The notes under the pieces are model-generated. The model did not search any database, had not been told where the DNA came from, and saw only the letters and a list, made by a program, of their open reading frames with translations. From NCBI GenBank assembly GCA_900544985.1, contig UQXK01000013.1, positions 1-40,708 of the forward strand: a DNA stretch of 40,708 nucleotides. Direction: 5' to 3'. The translations under genes and the position numbers were made by a program. Shown here piece by piece: positions 1 through 7,979 of the stretch. Source of the stretch: an uncultured Eubacteriales bacterium. Lineage in GTDB: Bacteria > Bacillota > Clostridia > Oscillospirales > CAG-272. The first letter of the stretch is position 1. Each line of letters opens with the position of its first letter.

Positions 1-12
1 GCCAATTTATTT

Positions 13-567
13 TCAGATTTCCATGATATCCTTGTTTTTTCTGTCCGTTGCAACATCGATTTTTGATATATAGGAATCGGTAAGGTTCTGTATATCTTTT
101 TCCGATGTCTTCTGTTCGTCCTCTGTCATTTCGGAATTTTTCTTCATTGCTTTGGCTTTTTCGTTTGCGTCGCGTCTTACATTTCTTATGGAAACCTTAG
201 CCTCTTCGCCCATGTGCATGATCTGCTTTGTGATTTCTTTTCTCTTCTCTTCCGTAAGAGACGGGAAAGCGAGTCTTATGCACTTTCCGTCATTCTGAGG
301 ATTTATACCTATATCACTCTCATTTATAGCCTTTTCGATAACGCGGAGCATATTGCTCTCCCACGGAGTTATAACAATAGTGCGTGCATCGGCAACTTTT
401 ACTTCGCCGACCTGATTTACGGGTGTGGGAGTTCCCCAGTAATCTATTCTTATTTTGGAAAGGACATTGGGATTTGCGCGTCCTACACGTATCGTGTCTA
501 TTTCATTCTCATATCCCGCAAGGATCTTCTGCATTTTTGTTTCAAATTCTTTAACGTCAAGTTTCAT
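13..567 (-). CDS. frr: Ribosome recycling factor
   Basis: Ribosome recycling factor splits post-termination ribosomes together with EF-G in the cytoplasm. The 184-residue product has the family's usual length and motifs: an N-terminal helix beginning MKLDVKEFETKM, the segment DTIRVGRANPN, then RLAFPSLTEEKRKE and an Arg/Lys-rich helix around VSIRNVRRDANEKAK. The reading frame extends 13 codons upstream, but the ATG at 565-567 is chosen because a GGAGG lies about 7 bases before it and the family starts at this point. Start and pyrH stop overlap as ATGA, and the ribosome binding site lies inside the last pyrH codons, so the two are translationally coupled. The pyrH-frr order is standard in Firmicutes. 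Confidence 0.97.
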   Translation of the reverse strand: MKLDVKEFETKMQKILAGYENEIDTIRVGRANPNVLSKIRIDYWGTPTPVNQVGEVKVADARTIVITPWESNMLRVIEKAINESDIGINPQNDGKCIRLAFPSLTEEKRKEITKQIMHMGEEAKVSIRNVRRDANEKAKAMKKNSEMTEDEQKTSEKDIQNLTDSYISKIDVATDRKNKDIMEI

Positions 568-1283
568 ATTTTTCCTCCTACAATAGTTCCGATTTTTTCT
601 CCGCAAACGGCCTTGAATATATTTTCCGGATCATCAAGACCGAAAAGAAGTATCGGTATTTTATTTTCCATACTGAATGAAGTTGCCGTGTAATCAAGTA
701 CTTTAAGCTCATTTTTAAGTATATCTATATAATCTATACTCGGGATCTTTTCGGCATTCGGATCCTTTTTGGGATCTGCCGTATAAATTCCGTCTATATT
801 TTTGGCAAGCAAAACTATATCAGCACATATCTCGGCTCCGCGAAGAACAGCCGCCGTATCCGTAGAGAAAAACGGACTTCCTATTCCGCATCCGAATATG
901 ACAACTTTTCCGTGTTCCAAATGAGAAATAGCTTTGTTTCTTATATAAGGTTCCGCAAACGCTTTCATCTCTATTGCCGTCATGACTCTTGCAGGCGTTC
1001 CGAGATTTTCAAGCGTGTCTTGAAGCGCCAGACAGTTTATTACAGTTGCCAGCATACCCATGTGGTCTGCACGGGTTCTGTCCATTCCCTCTCCTTGTCT
1101 TCCTCTCCATATGTTGCCCGCGCCCACGACGATAGCCACCTGTGTTCCCGCATCGACGCATCTCTTTATAATGCCGCATATATTAACGAGAAAATCTTTG
1201 TCGAGTATCTCGTTTCCACCGGCCATAAGAGCTTCTCCCGACAGCTTTACAAGCACACGTTTATATTTTGGGGTTAACTCCAT
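564..1283 (-). CDS. pyrH: UMP kinase
   Basis: UMP kinase makes UDP from UMP and ATP in pyrimidine nucleotide synthesis and belongs to the amino-acid-kinase fold, not the eukaryotic-type UMP/CMP kinases. The 239-residue product shows the phosphate-binding KLSGEALMA near residue 13, GAGNIWRGRQ near 55, DHMGMLATVINCLAL, and the FSTDTAAVLRGAEICAD nucleotide-binding region. A GGAGGTG lies 12 bases before the ATG, a rather long spacing; an out-of-frame ATG between them would give only a five-codon ORF. It is followed by frr with a 4-base overlap. The usual upstream partners rpsB and tsf are absent; an O-acyltransferase cassette ends upstream behind a terminator, so this pair must have its own promoter, which I could not define with confidence. 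Confidence 0.96.
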   Translation of the reverse strand: MELTPKYKRVLVKLSGEALMAGGNEILDKDFLVNICGIIKRCVDAGTQVAIVVGAGNIWRGRQGEGMDRTRADHMGMLATVINCLALQDTLENLGTPARVMTAIEMKAFAEPYIRNKAISHLEHGKVVIFGCGIGSPFFSTDTAAVLRGAEICADIVLLAKNIDGIYTADPKKDPNAEKIPSIDYIDILKNELKVLDYTATSFSMENKIPILLFGLDDPENIFKAVCGEKIGTIVGGKI

Positions 1284-1389
1284 TGGTTCATTACACCTCC
1301 GATTAAAAAATTTGCTGTATACGATTATAATTTTACCCTAAATTTCTTTCTTTGTAAATATCTTTTTTATAAAAAGATAAAAATATAAA

Positions 1390-1426
1390 TACTCCCCCGG
1401 ACTCTGATTTCAGGTCCGGGGGAGTA
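1390..1426 (-). terminator. Intrinsic terminator after the DHHW gene
   Basis: A perfect 13-bp inverted repeat (right arm GTCCGGGGGAGTA) with an 11-base loop lies 37 bases downstream of the DHHW gene stop. On the minus strand it is followed by a T-rich stretch. It separates the acyltransferase cassette from pyrH-frr. Confidence 0.85.
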
Positions 1427-1463
1427 CCCATATTTTCAATAAACGAGTAAGATGTTTTTATAT

Positions 1464-2588
1464 TTAAGAAATTGCTCCGAAAGAATTCAGTACAAGAGGA
1501 TTGTACATAAACAGTACGTCGCAGTTATCGCTGAATTCAACAAAGTGTCCTATATAATCGGAGCTTATATATCTGAGATCGAGAATGGTAACCGTAGAAT
1601 ATTCCGAGACAAGAAGAGGCGCAAGACTGCTGCCGAAGGAATCACGGAAAATAACAAGCTCTTTTCCGTTTTTGCAGTCGGGATTTTCTATTCTGAGCGC
1701 CGCTCTCGCCCCCCAAAGAAATACATCGTACGTATCCACTCCGCCGAGTTTTTCTTCGGCATATAAAGGAACATAATCCTGTTTTTCGTAATCAAAAACT
1801 TTGCAATTATCAAGCACGCTGTTGGTAAGATATGTTATAGTATCCGATTTTATGGGCAGCGCCGCCTGACCGTAATACGAGCCGTGGAAAGGATAATATT
1901 CTTTCTTTACATAATCGTCTATCGAAACATTTCCCTTTCCTCCCATAGAGGAAAGAAATCTGTTGGCAACATCGATTATTTTGGACTGATCCCAGTGAAG
2001 GTCCGTATTATAATAATCGTCTTCTGAAAGAAGATCTCTGACATCTATAAAGCTGTAATCATTAAGTTTTTCGTCCATTATAGAGTACAACTTTTCATAA
2101 TCAAGAGCAAGATATCCGTTTTGCGTCGCAGAATAATAGTTTTTATCGGGAACTACGGTATAGTATATATTCGCGCCGTTGTCTTTAAAGTATTTATTTA
2201 TAACTTTAAGATAAACGTCCGCGGAACGCTCGATGGCTTTTTCGTTAAGTTTATAATCCATCTTGAATATTTTGTTCTTTATAACATATATTCCGTCGAC
2301 GTCCTTTTGCATAAACGCATATCTTCTCGTTGCGGAGTTGAGAGTTCTGAATTCGTCGCGCATTGCGAACTGATCAAGAAAATAATCTTCGAGAAGATCA
2401 AAATATCTTTCCCCGTCTTTATTTCCGGATACAAGTACCTCCCAGGAAAATTCGGGAAGTTGATTCAGCTTTCTGCGCTCGGAATATGAAATATCTTTAT
2501 CGGGTATTATTATGCTCGCGAGCATAAAACCGACAAGAACCGCAAAAAAGCTTAAAGATATTATAATATTTTTTACTTTATCTTTCAT
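1464..2588 (-). CDS. DHHW/AlgX-type SGNH-fold protein, partner of MBOAT acyltransferase
   Basis: A 374-residue protein with an N-terminal membrane anchor (about residues 8-28) and an extracytoplasmic SGNH-like domain. Visible motifs are DLHWD at 196-200, a variant of the DHHW signature, and FRDSFGSS around 314-321, where the Ser of DSFG would be the nucleophile. This is the family of AlgX/AlgJ-like proteins that work with MBOAT proteins to place acetyl groups on exopolysaccharides. It lies 12 bases downstream of the MBOAT gene on the same strand, so the two form a transfer pair: MBOAT moves the acyl group across the membrane and this protein attaches it. The polymer is unknown; no glycan synthesis genes are in the window. 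An ATG with a CTCCCTTC-complement ribosome site supports the start. Confidence 0.88.
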   Translation of the reverse strand: MKDKVKNIIISLSFFAVLVGFMLASIIIPDKDISYSERRKLNQLPEFSWEVLVSGNKDGERYFDLLEDYFLDQFAMRDEFRTLNSATRRYAFMQKDVDGIYVIKNKIFKMDYKLNEKAIERSADVYLKVINKYFKDNGANIYYTVVPDKNYYSATQNGYLALDYEKLYSIMDEKLNDYSFIDVRDLLSEDDYYNTDLHWDQSKIIDVANRFLSSMGGKGNVSIDDYVKKEYYPFHGSYYGQAALPIKSDTITYLTNSVLDNCKVFDYEKQDYVPLYAEEKLGGVDTYDVFLWGARAALRIENPDCKNGKELVIFRDSFGSSLAPLLVSEYSTVTILDLRYISSDYIGHFVEFSDNCDVLFMYNPLVLNSFGAIS

Positions 2589-2600
2589 CTTCTTCCCTCC

Positions 2601-4004
2601 TTAAAATCTGAAATATATAAACGGATTGAACGAACCGTTTATAAGGCTTGCCGTGGAAATAAGAAGCAAAGCGATATAGCATATAGGTTGAAGAACGGAT
2701 ATTATGTTATATCCGACCTTTTTGGAATTTATAAGTTCGACAAGCTTCTTCAAAAGCGGTGTTGAAAGAACGGCAGCTATTACAAGAATGAGCGCATAGC
2801 TCTTTAAATAATAGAGCGTTTCCGCATTTGAAAATGCAAGTCCCTTTCCTCCGAACATGGAAGCAAGAGAATTTCCTACGCCGGAAAGGCTCGTCGCATC
2901 GAATATAACAAAGCCTATAACAGTTAAGAACAAAGCGTATATATGGCTTACGAACTTGGGAAGTTTTTCGAGCCACTTCAAGAGGAACAGTTTTTCAATA
3001 AGAAGTATTATGCCGAAATAAAGTCCCCATATTATAAAGTTCCATTCGGCTCCGTGCCAAAATCCCGTCAGCATCCATACTATCATCGTATTCAAAAGCC
3101 AACGCCATTTAGGAACTCTGTTTCCTCCGAGCGGAATATAGACATAGTCGCGGAACCATGTTCCGAGCGACATATGCCAGCGGCGCCAGAATTCCGTAAT
3201 GCTCTTTGAAATATAAGGATAATTAAAGTTTTCGAGAAAATGGAACCCGAATACTCGCCCAAGCCCTATCGCCATATCCGAATAACCGGAAAAGTCGAAG
3301 TATATTTGAAGCGTGAACGTTATCGCGTATATCCAATAAGAAAGAACTGTTCTTTCAGAGAGTCCGTTAAGTATATTTCCGAATTCCGCAAGAGTATTGG
3401 ATATTATTATTTTCTTTCCGAGTCCTACCGCAAATCTTCCTACGCCGTATGCGATATCCGCAAAAGAATGTTTACGGTTATCAAGCTCGTCCTGTACCGT
3501 CGAGTAACGGACTATCGGACCTGCAATAAGCTGCGGGAACAGCGAAACATATGTTGCAAAAGCTATGGGATTTTTTTGTACTTTCGCTTCTCCGCGGTAT
3601 ACGTCTATCGTGTAACTGAGTATCTGAAACGTATAAAAGCTTATTCCTATCGGAAGCGCGATAGAAAGAAGTCCTATATTTGTTTTAAATATAGAATTTA
3701 TATTTTTAATAAAGAAGTTGCTGTATTTGAAAAATCCGAGAAGACCTATCGACACCACAACAGAAGATATCAGCGGTATTTTCGCGTATTTCGTTCCGCG
3801 CGCCTTTTCTATTAAAAGTCCGTGTATATATCCGGAAAGAGACGAACCTATCATCAAAAGCGAATATACGGGCTCTCCCACAAAATAGAAGAAAAGGCTT
3901 GCGATAAGCAAAACGAGATTTTTAAGCTTTTTGGGAACTATAAAATACACAACTATTGTGATAGTCAAAAAGTAATACAAAAATGTTATACTTGAAAAAA
4001 GCAG
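2601..4004 (-). CDS. MBOAT family O-acyltransferase (AlgI-like), CTG start proposed
   Basis: A polytopic membrane protein of the membrane-bound O-acyltransferase family, moving acyl groups to an outside acceptor. Family hallmarks are SITEFWRRWHMSLGTWFRDY in the middle and TGFWHGAEWNFIIWGLYFG with the conserved histidine, set among about ten hydrophobic segments. The first ordinary start is a TTG at 3978-3980, which would cut off the conserved N-terminus. The frame stays open upstream and encodes LLFSSITFLYYFL, a typical beginning of this family. The best start is a CTG at 4002-4004, nine bases after a GAGG, giving 467 residues; ATT at 4008-4010 is another option but too close to GAGG. It forms an operon with the DHHW gene 12 bases downstream. 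Confidence 0.9.
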   Translation of the reverse strand: MLFSSITFLYYFLTITIVVYFIVPKKLKNLVLLIASLFFYFVGEPVYSLLMIGSSLSGYIHGLLIEKARGTKYAKIPLISSVVVSIGLLGFFKYSNFFIKNINSIFKTNIGLLSIALPIGISFYTFQILSYTIDVYRGEAKVQKNPIAFATYVSLFPQLIAGPIVRYSTVQDELDNRKHSFADIAYGVGRFAVGLGKKIIISNTLAEFGNILNGLSERTVLSYWIYAITFTLQIYFDFSGYSDMAIGLGRVFGFHFLENFNYPYISKSITEFWRRWHMSLGTWFRDYVYIPLGGNRVPKWRWLLNTMIVWMLTGFWHGAEWNFIIWGLYFGIILLIEKLFLLKWLEKLPKFVSHIYALFLTVIGFVIFDATSLSGVGNSLASMFGGKGLAFSNAETLYYLKSYALILVIAAVLSTPLLKKLVELINSKKVGYNIISVLQPICYIALLLISTASLINGSFNPFIYFRF

Positions 4005-4071
4005 AAGAATGCACCTCGCTTAAAAGTTTTTCTTTAAATGATTTTTCGATAAAATATTTTATAAAGCAAAT

Positions 4072-4088
4072 AAAAAGCGGCGCTTTTT
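4072..4088 (-). terminator. Short terminator-like hairpin after the lipoprotein gene
   Basis: AAAAAGC and GCTTTTT form a 7-bp stem with a three-base loop; on the minus strand the right arm supplies a T run. It lies about 110 bases past the lipoprotein stop. The rest of the gap 4005-4195 is AT-rich with a second weak hairpin and no recognisable gene. Confidence 0.45.
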
Positions 4089-4195
4089 AGATTTCTGATG
4101 AATTATATCCGAGATATAAAAATCCAAATAAGGATTAAGTCTTACCCGTAAAGCGCACGCATTTTTATTAAAGATTCATTTTGCCGATTCGAAAA

Positions 4196-4756
4196 TTATT
4201 TCAAAGCGTTTTCGAAAGCATTTTTTATATTATCGGGAGCTGCTTCGCCGACCTGTTCTGCACTTACCATGAAGAACAAAACATAATTGCCTTTTACATC
4301 TGTTATCATCGTATCAGCTTCGGTGCATATATTCCATCTCATATTGGCTTTGGATTTAAGAGTTTCAAGAAGAGCGTTTGCGGATTCGTTATCTTCGGTC
4401 TGGAAAACATAACCTACAAAAGGAATGGATCCTATCATCGGTCCCATTACATATCCGTCTTTAAATCCGCTTATTTCTTCATCAAAACCTCTGAGATAAC
4501 CTGCTTCTGCCTTATCCATCATCATGGTCAATTCTTTAAGATCATCTATTTCGGAAATTGCTTTCATTACATCTTCAACAGAAGCGTTGGGAACTACAAC
4601 TTCGCCTGTCGAATCTTTTGTTTCTGTCGGCTCTGTCGAATTATTCTGGGAACCTGTTGTTTCTCCGGGAGCTGTTGTCTTATCATTGCTTTTACCGCAG
4701 GCAACAACAGAGATCACAAGGATCATAGCGAGCATAAGCGCAAGTATTTTTTTCAT
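4196..4756 (-). CDS. Putative lipoprotein of unknown function
   Basis: A 186-residue secreted protein with a lipoprotein signal peptide: MKK, a hydrophobic core, and the lipobox VVAC with Cys20 as the lipidated residue. A Thr/Ser/Glu-rich linker (about 21-55) follows, then a mixed alpha/beta domain without any motif I recognise, containing DEEISGFKDGYVMGPMIGS. A strong AAGGAG lies 7-8 bases before the ATG. It lies downstream of an ECF sigma/anti-sigma pair on the same strand but 197 bases away, with a nested inverted repeat between. It may be a target of that sigma factor, but no clear ECF-type promoter was found, so this link is only a guess. Confidence 0.8.
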   Translation of the reverse strand: MKKILALMLAMILVISVVACGKSNDKTTAPGETTGSQNNSTEPTETKDSTGEVVVPNASVEDVMKAISEIDDLKELTMMMDKAEAGYLRGFDEEISGFKDGYVMGPMIGSIPFVGYVFQTEDNESANALLETLKSKANMRWNICTEADTMITDVKGNYVLFFMVSAEQVGEAAPDNIKNAFENALK

Positions 4757-4840
4757 TTTTAAATTCTCCTTTTTGTTTTGAATTTTATTGATTTTTTATA
4801 TATTTCAATCATAAATTGATCGAAATTCAAAATAGTTTTA

Positions 4841-4922
4841 AAATGAAACGATATTACTATTTGCATAAACACGGTACTATATGCAAAACACAAATATGAA
4901 GATTTAATTTATCGTTTCATTT
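4841..4922. repeat. Nested inverted repeat between anti-sigma and lipoprotein genes
   Basis: A perfect 13-bp inverted repeat (AAATGAAACGATA at 4841-4853 with its complement at 4910-4922) encloses a second, perfect 8-bp one (TTTGCATA at 4860-4867, TATGCAAA at 4880-4887). As RNA it could fold into two stacked stems. There is no long T run on either side, so it is not a standard terminator. It could be an operator, an RNA processing site or a decayed mobile miniature element; nothing decides between these. Confidence 0.6.
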
Positions 4923-4953
4923 AGACATCGGACTTTAAAATGATAGTTGTATT

Positions 4954-5643
4954 TTATGAAAAAACAACAAAAGCATTTTTCAGATTCAGTTTTTCCGATA
5001 TTTCATCAAAAGGCACCATTCCATTTCCGCTGTATGCAAAAACAGAAAGTTCATTTCCTTCCGACAAAATCGAATGAATATCGGCGTCCGAATTAAGATA
5101 TTGTATAAATGACACGGTATCACCGTTTTTTATACCGAAAAACGGCTCGTTATCTGCAAAAAACAGATTTGATATTTTGATGTTCAGTACGGCAAACCCG
5201 TATATTCCGTATTCGCTCGAATCATCAAACACAAAAAAATCTCCGGAAATAACCGTGCCTTCCGCGCCTATTGCACGGTATTTGTTATCAAGTGCGGACA
5301 AAAAACCTTCGAACTTTTCTTTTGTGACGTTTAATGATTTTTGAGTGCTTGGTGAGACGGCATAAGGGGTGATTTCTTTTGAGTATGCCGAAACAGAAAC
5401 GGAATCATCAAATTTTGCCGAATATTCATGAGGAAGAAATTTATTAAGTCCCACAGAGACGACGCAAAATACAAGAACCATCGCCGCGCATATCGCAGAA
5501 GAAAATTTTGCAATAAAAGCGGGACTTTTTTTCTTTTTATCACGTTCGACCGCCATGGCAAACATTTTCAATTTTGTTTTTTCTTTTAAGTCTTCGCTCG
5601 GTTCGATCTTTTCAAAGGTCGAAACAAGATCTTCTCTTCTCAC
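4954..5643 (-). CDS. Putative membrane anti-sigma factor (DUF4179-like architecture)
   Basis: A 229-residue protein with a short cytoplasmic N-terminus, one membrane segment at about residues 46-68 and an outside C-terminal domain. No zinc-binding HxxxCxxC anti-sigma motif is present. Assignment as anti-sigma factor rests on topology and on gene order: its GTG start overlaps the sigma-factor stop as GTGA, with GAGGTG just upstream, so the two are co-translated. Proteins with this layout in Firmicutes commonly hold an ECF sigma factor at the membrane until a signal arrives. The signal is unknown. Confidence 0.75.
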   Translation of the reverse strand: MRREDLVSTFEKIEPSEDLKEKTKLKMFAMAVERDKKKKSPAFIAKFSSAICAAMVLVFCVVSVGLNKFLPHEYSAKFDDSVSVSAYSKEITPYAVSPSTQKSLNVTKEKFEGFLSALDNKYRAIGAEGTVISGDFFVFDDSSEYGIYGFAVLNIKISNLFFADNEPFFGIKNGDTVSFIQYLNSDADIHSILSEGNELSVFAYSGNGMVPFDEISEKLNLKNAFVVFS

Positions 5644-6152
5644 AGCACCTCACTCCCTTCCAAATCAAGTTTTAGTATTTTTCTTGCGCGCATAAGTCGC
5701 ATTTTCACAGACGCTTCCGTGGTCTTTAAAGTTTTCGCAGTTTCCGTCACCGACATTCCCTCAAAATAGAAAAGCACAACCGCATCCTTTAATTTATCTG
5801 GAAGATTTACAACGGCTTCATAAATTTCATTTTGCGATGAATCCATAAAAACCGGTTCATCTTCCGCCCTTTCGTCGTCAAGCAATGTCGTCTTTTTGTT
5901 CCATGACGAAGAATAAAAAGAGTTACAACAATTTATAGTTACTCTTATAAGCCAGGCTTTCCTGTGCTCCTCGCTTTTGAATACCCTTTCTTTCGATATA
6001 TAGCGGAGAAAGACTTCCTGATAGATATCGTCCGCATCGTGAGAGTTTCTGAAATAGCTTCTTGCAATTCTGTAAACAAGCGAGGAATATTTCTCAACAA
6101 CGGCGTTTATCGATTCAGCACTGTTTGAAATAATGTCGTTGCGATTATCCAT
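5640..6152 (-). CDS. ECF-type RNA polymerase sigma factor
   Basis: A 170-residue sigma-70 family protein with only regions 2 and 4. Region 2 includes SLVYRIARSYFRNSHDADDIYQEVFLRY (written here as one motif in two parts: SLVYRIARSYFRNSHDAD, then DIYQEVFLRY) and region 4 ends in the helix-turn-helix MSVTETAKTLKTTEASVKMR. Two ATGs are adjacent; the second (6150-6152) is preferred because AGGAGG lies 7 bases before it, the first only 4 bases after it. The frame is open further upstream but has no ribosome site. It would redirect RNA polymerase to a small stress or envelope regulon under control of the coupled membrane protein. I could not identify an autoregulated promoter upstream. Confidence 0.93.
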   Translation of the reverse strand: MDNRNDIISNSAESINAVVEKYSSLVYRIARSYFRNSHDADDIYQEVFLRYISKERVFKSEEHRKAWLIRVTINCCNSFYSSSWNKKTTLLDDERAEDEPVFMDSSQNEIYEAVVNLPDKLKDAVVLFYFEGMSVTETAKTLKTTEASVKMRLMRARKILKLDLEGSEVL

Positions 6153-6221
6153 CATCTGTCCTCCTGTAAATAATACCAACTAAACATAAAAAAAGTAACA
6201 AAGTTTTTTAAAAAATTTTTT

Positions 6222-6890
6222 TCAGGAAACAAGCGTCAGTATTTCTTCGGGAGATGACGCAAAAAATCTCGCCCCGTTTTCCGTAAGCTCGTCCCTGTTT
6301 CTGAATCCCCACAATACCGAAATAACATCTATATCGGAATTCTTTCCCGTCATTATGTCTACTTCCGAATCTCCCACATATACGGAACTCTCTTTTTTTG
6401 AATTCAGTAAAGAGAGAGCTTCTTCGATTTCATCCGGGTAAGGCTTTCTTCTTATTTTTTCGGTCTCTCCGATAGCAATATCGATAAGACCGTCAAAGTA
6501 GCGCGAACACAATTTTTTAACGGCGAAATCGATCTTGTTTGATACAACCGCAAGCTTAAATCCATTTTCTTTCAGAGTTTTCAGTAAATCGATCACCCCG
6601 TCATACGGCTTTGTTTTGTTATTGCAGTTTTTATCATAATAAGATTTGAAGAGCTCCAACATATCATTGAAATTCGGGTTGTCCTTTCCTTGCGGAATTG
6701 CTCTTTCAAGTAATCTTCCTATTCCGTTTCCGACGAATGTGCGCACCTCTTCAATCGTTCTTTGAGCATAACCAAATGAAGACAGCACAAAATTTGTGCT
6801 GTCTGTAAGGTCTTCCAATGTGTTTAAAAGAGTACCGTCAAGATCGAATATCACGGTATCGTATTTTTTTATATCAGAAATCCCAAACAT
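6222..6890 (-). CDS. HAD-family phosphatase (phosphoglycolate phosphatase-like)
   Basis: A 222-residue haloacid-dehalogenase hydrolase with all four motifs: FDLDGTLLNT (residues 15-24, Asp nucleophile), VVSN, the Lys of RRKPYPDEIEEA, and YVGDSEVDIMTG. The helical cap inserted after motif I and the overall pattern match the Gph/PgmB-like subfamily, so phosphoglycolate, pyrophosphate or a sugar phosphate are possible substrates; the sequence does not choose. Its start overlaps the end of the serine acetyltransferase gene by 17 bases, with AAAGGAAAAG before the ATG, so it is co-transcribed with it. Confidence 0.9.
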   Translation of the reverse strand: MFGISDIKKYDTVIFDLDGTLLNTLEDLTDSTNFVLSSFGYAQRTIEEVRTFVGNGIGRLLERAIPQGKDNPNFNDMLELFKSYYDKNCNNKTKPYDGVIDLLKTLKENGFKLAVVSNKIDFAVKKLCSRYFDGLIDIAIGETEKIRRKPYPDEIEEALSLLNSKKESSVYVGDSEVDIMTGKNSDIDVISVLWGFRNRDELTENGARFFASSPEEILTLVS

Positions 6891-7791
6891 TTTTCTTTTC
6901 CTTTATGTTTTCAGACATTTCCAGAATAAGCTCCGGATTCTTTACAATAACTTTTGTATTCGGAGCAATAGATGACGTTATAAATGCGTTGCCGCCGATT
7001 ATGGCGCCTTTTCCAACGACCGTTTCACCGCCGAGTATGGATGAGCCGGAGTAGATTGTAACATCGTCCTCTATTGTAGGATGACGTTTAACACCAGAAA
7101 GCGCCTGCCCTTTTCTTGTAGAAAGAGCGCCGAGAGTCACGCCTTGATATATCTTTACATTCTTTCCTATCGTAGTGGTTTCTCCTATTACAACACCGGT
7201 TCCGTGGTCTATAAAGAAGTATTCCCCGATTGTAGCTCCGGGATTTATATCGATTCCGGTTTTTCCATGGGCATATTCAGTCATCATTCGGGGTATCATC
7301 GGAATATCAAGAGTATAAAGAATATGAGCTATTCTGTAAACAAATATAGCAAAAAGTCCCGGATACGAAACGATTATTTCTCCGCGGGAATTTGCCGCCG
7401 GGTCTCCGTTGAATCCCGCTTCAACATCTTTGAATATCGTTTTTTGTATCTCCGGAAGAGCTTTCACAAACTCTTTTGCGGATTCAGCCGCAAGATTTTC
7501 CGCATCGCAGTCTTTTTCACATTTGCATCTGTAAATAAGCGCAAGCTTTATCTGTTTTTTCAGAGAAGAATATATATCGATAAGAAGTCCGTCCTCGAAC
7601 ACTCCGGAAGTCATTTCCGCAAGGGATTCATCTCCGAAATATCCGGGGAAAACCAAACGTCTTGTCTTATGAATTATATTTTCTATTGTTTTTTCATCCG
7701 GAAGAACTTTATCGTTCTTTTTAGGAAAGAGCTCGCTTATATTATAGTTTTCCGTCATTTCGGCGGAAGCGTTTTTTATAAAATCATTCAT
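6874..7791 (-). CDS. cysE: Serine O-acetyltransferase (EpsC/CysE type)
   Basis: Makes O-acetyl-L-serine from serine and acetyl-CoA, the committed step to cysteine. The 305-residue protein is of the longer type: an N-terminal helical domain of about 180 residues, then a left-handed beta-helix of hexapeptide repeats (GIDINPGATIGEYFFIDHGT, GVVIGETTTIG, VKIYQGVTLGALS). The catalytic His and Asp lie in FIDHGTG. The reading frame runs 19 codons upstream, but the ATG at 7789-7791 follows GGAG by 7 bases. A promoter with matching spacing lies upstream. The HAD phosphatase gene overlaps its 3' end. No O-acetylserine sulfhydrylase gene is in the window. Confidence 0.92.
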   Translation of the reverse strand: MNDFIKNASAEMTENYNISELFPKKNDKVLPDEKTIENIIHKTRRLVFPGYFGDESLAEMTSGVFEDGLLIDIYSSLKKQIKLALIYRCKCEKDCDAENLAAESAKEFVKALPEIQKTIFKDVEAGFNGDPAANSRGEIIVSYPGLFAIFVYRIAHILYTLDIPMIPRMMTEYAHGKTGIDINPGATIGEYFFIDHGTGVVIGETTTIGKNVKIYQGVTLGALSTRKGQALSGVKRHPTIEDDVTIYSGSSILGGETVVGKGAIIGGNAFITSSIAPNTKVIVKNPELILEMSENIKEKKNVWDF

Positions 7792-7829
7792 AGTGGATCT
7801 CCGAAAATAATTATTTTGTTTTTCAATAT

Positions 7830-7858
7830 ATAATATCATAAAAGGCAAAATTTGTCTA
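7830..7858 (-). promoter_or_regulatory. Promoter of the cysE-HAD operon
   Basis: TAGACA (7853-7858) and TATTAT (7830-7835) on the minus strand with a 17-base spacer, about 40 bases before the cysE start codon. Confidence 0.65.
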
Positions 7859-7893
7859 CAAGTAAATAAACTCAGACAAAAAGATAATTATTG

Positions 7894-7922
7894 TTGATTT
7901 TCCGAATGCTGTATAGTATAAT
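7894..7922 (+). promoter_or_regulatory. Promoter of coaX
   Basis: TTGATT (7894-7899), 17-base spacer, TATAAT (7917-7922). It lies about 58 bases before the coaX start and faces away from the cysE promoter. Confidence 0.75.
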
Positions 7923-7979
7923 TATGATGTTTATTTCAGTTTGTGGAAATACAAAAATAAAACAATATGGGAGCGTTGT

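Noticed and set aside
1284..1300. Out-of-frame ATG between ribosome site and pyrH start
   Set aside because: It gives a five-codon ORF only and is too close to the GGAGG; no sign of a regulatory role.
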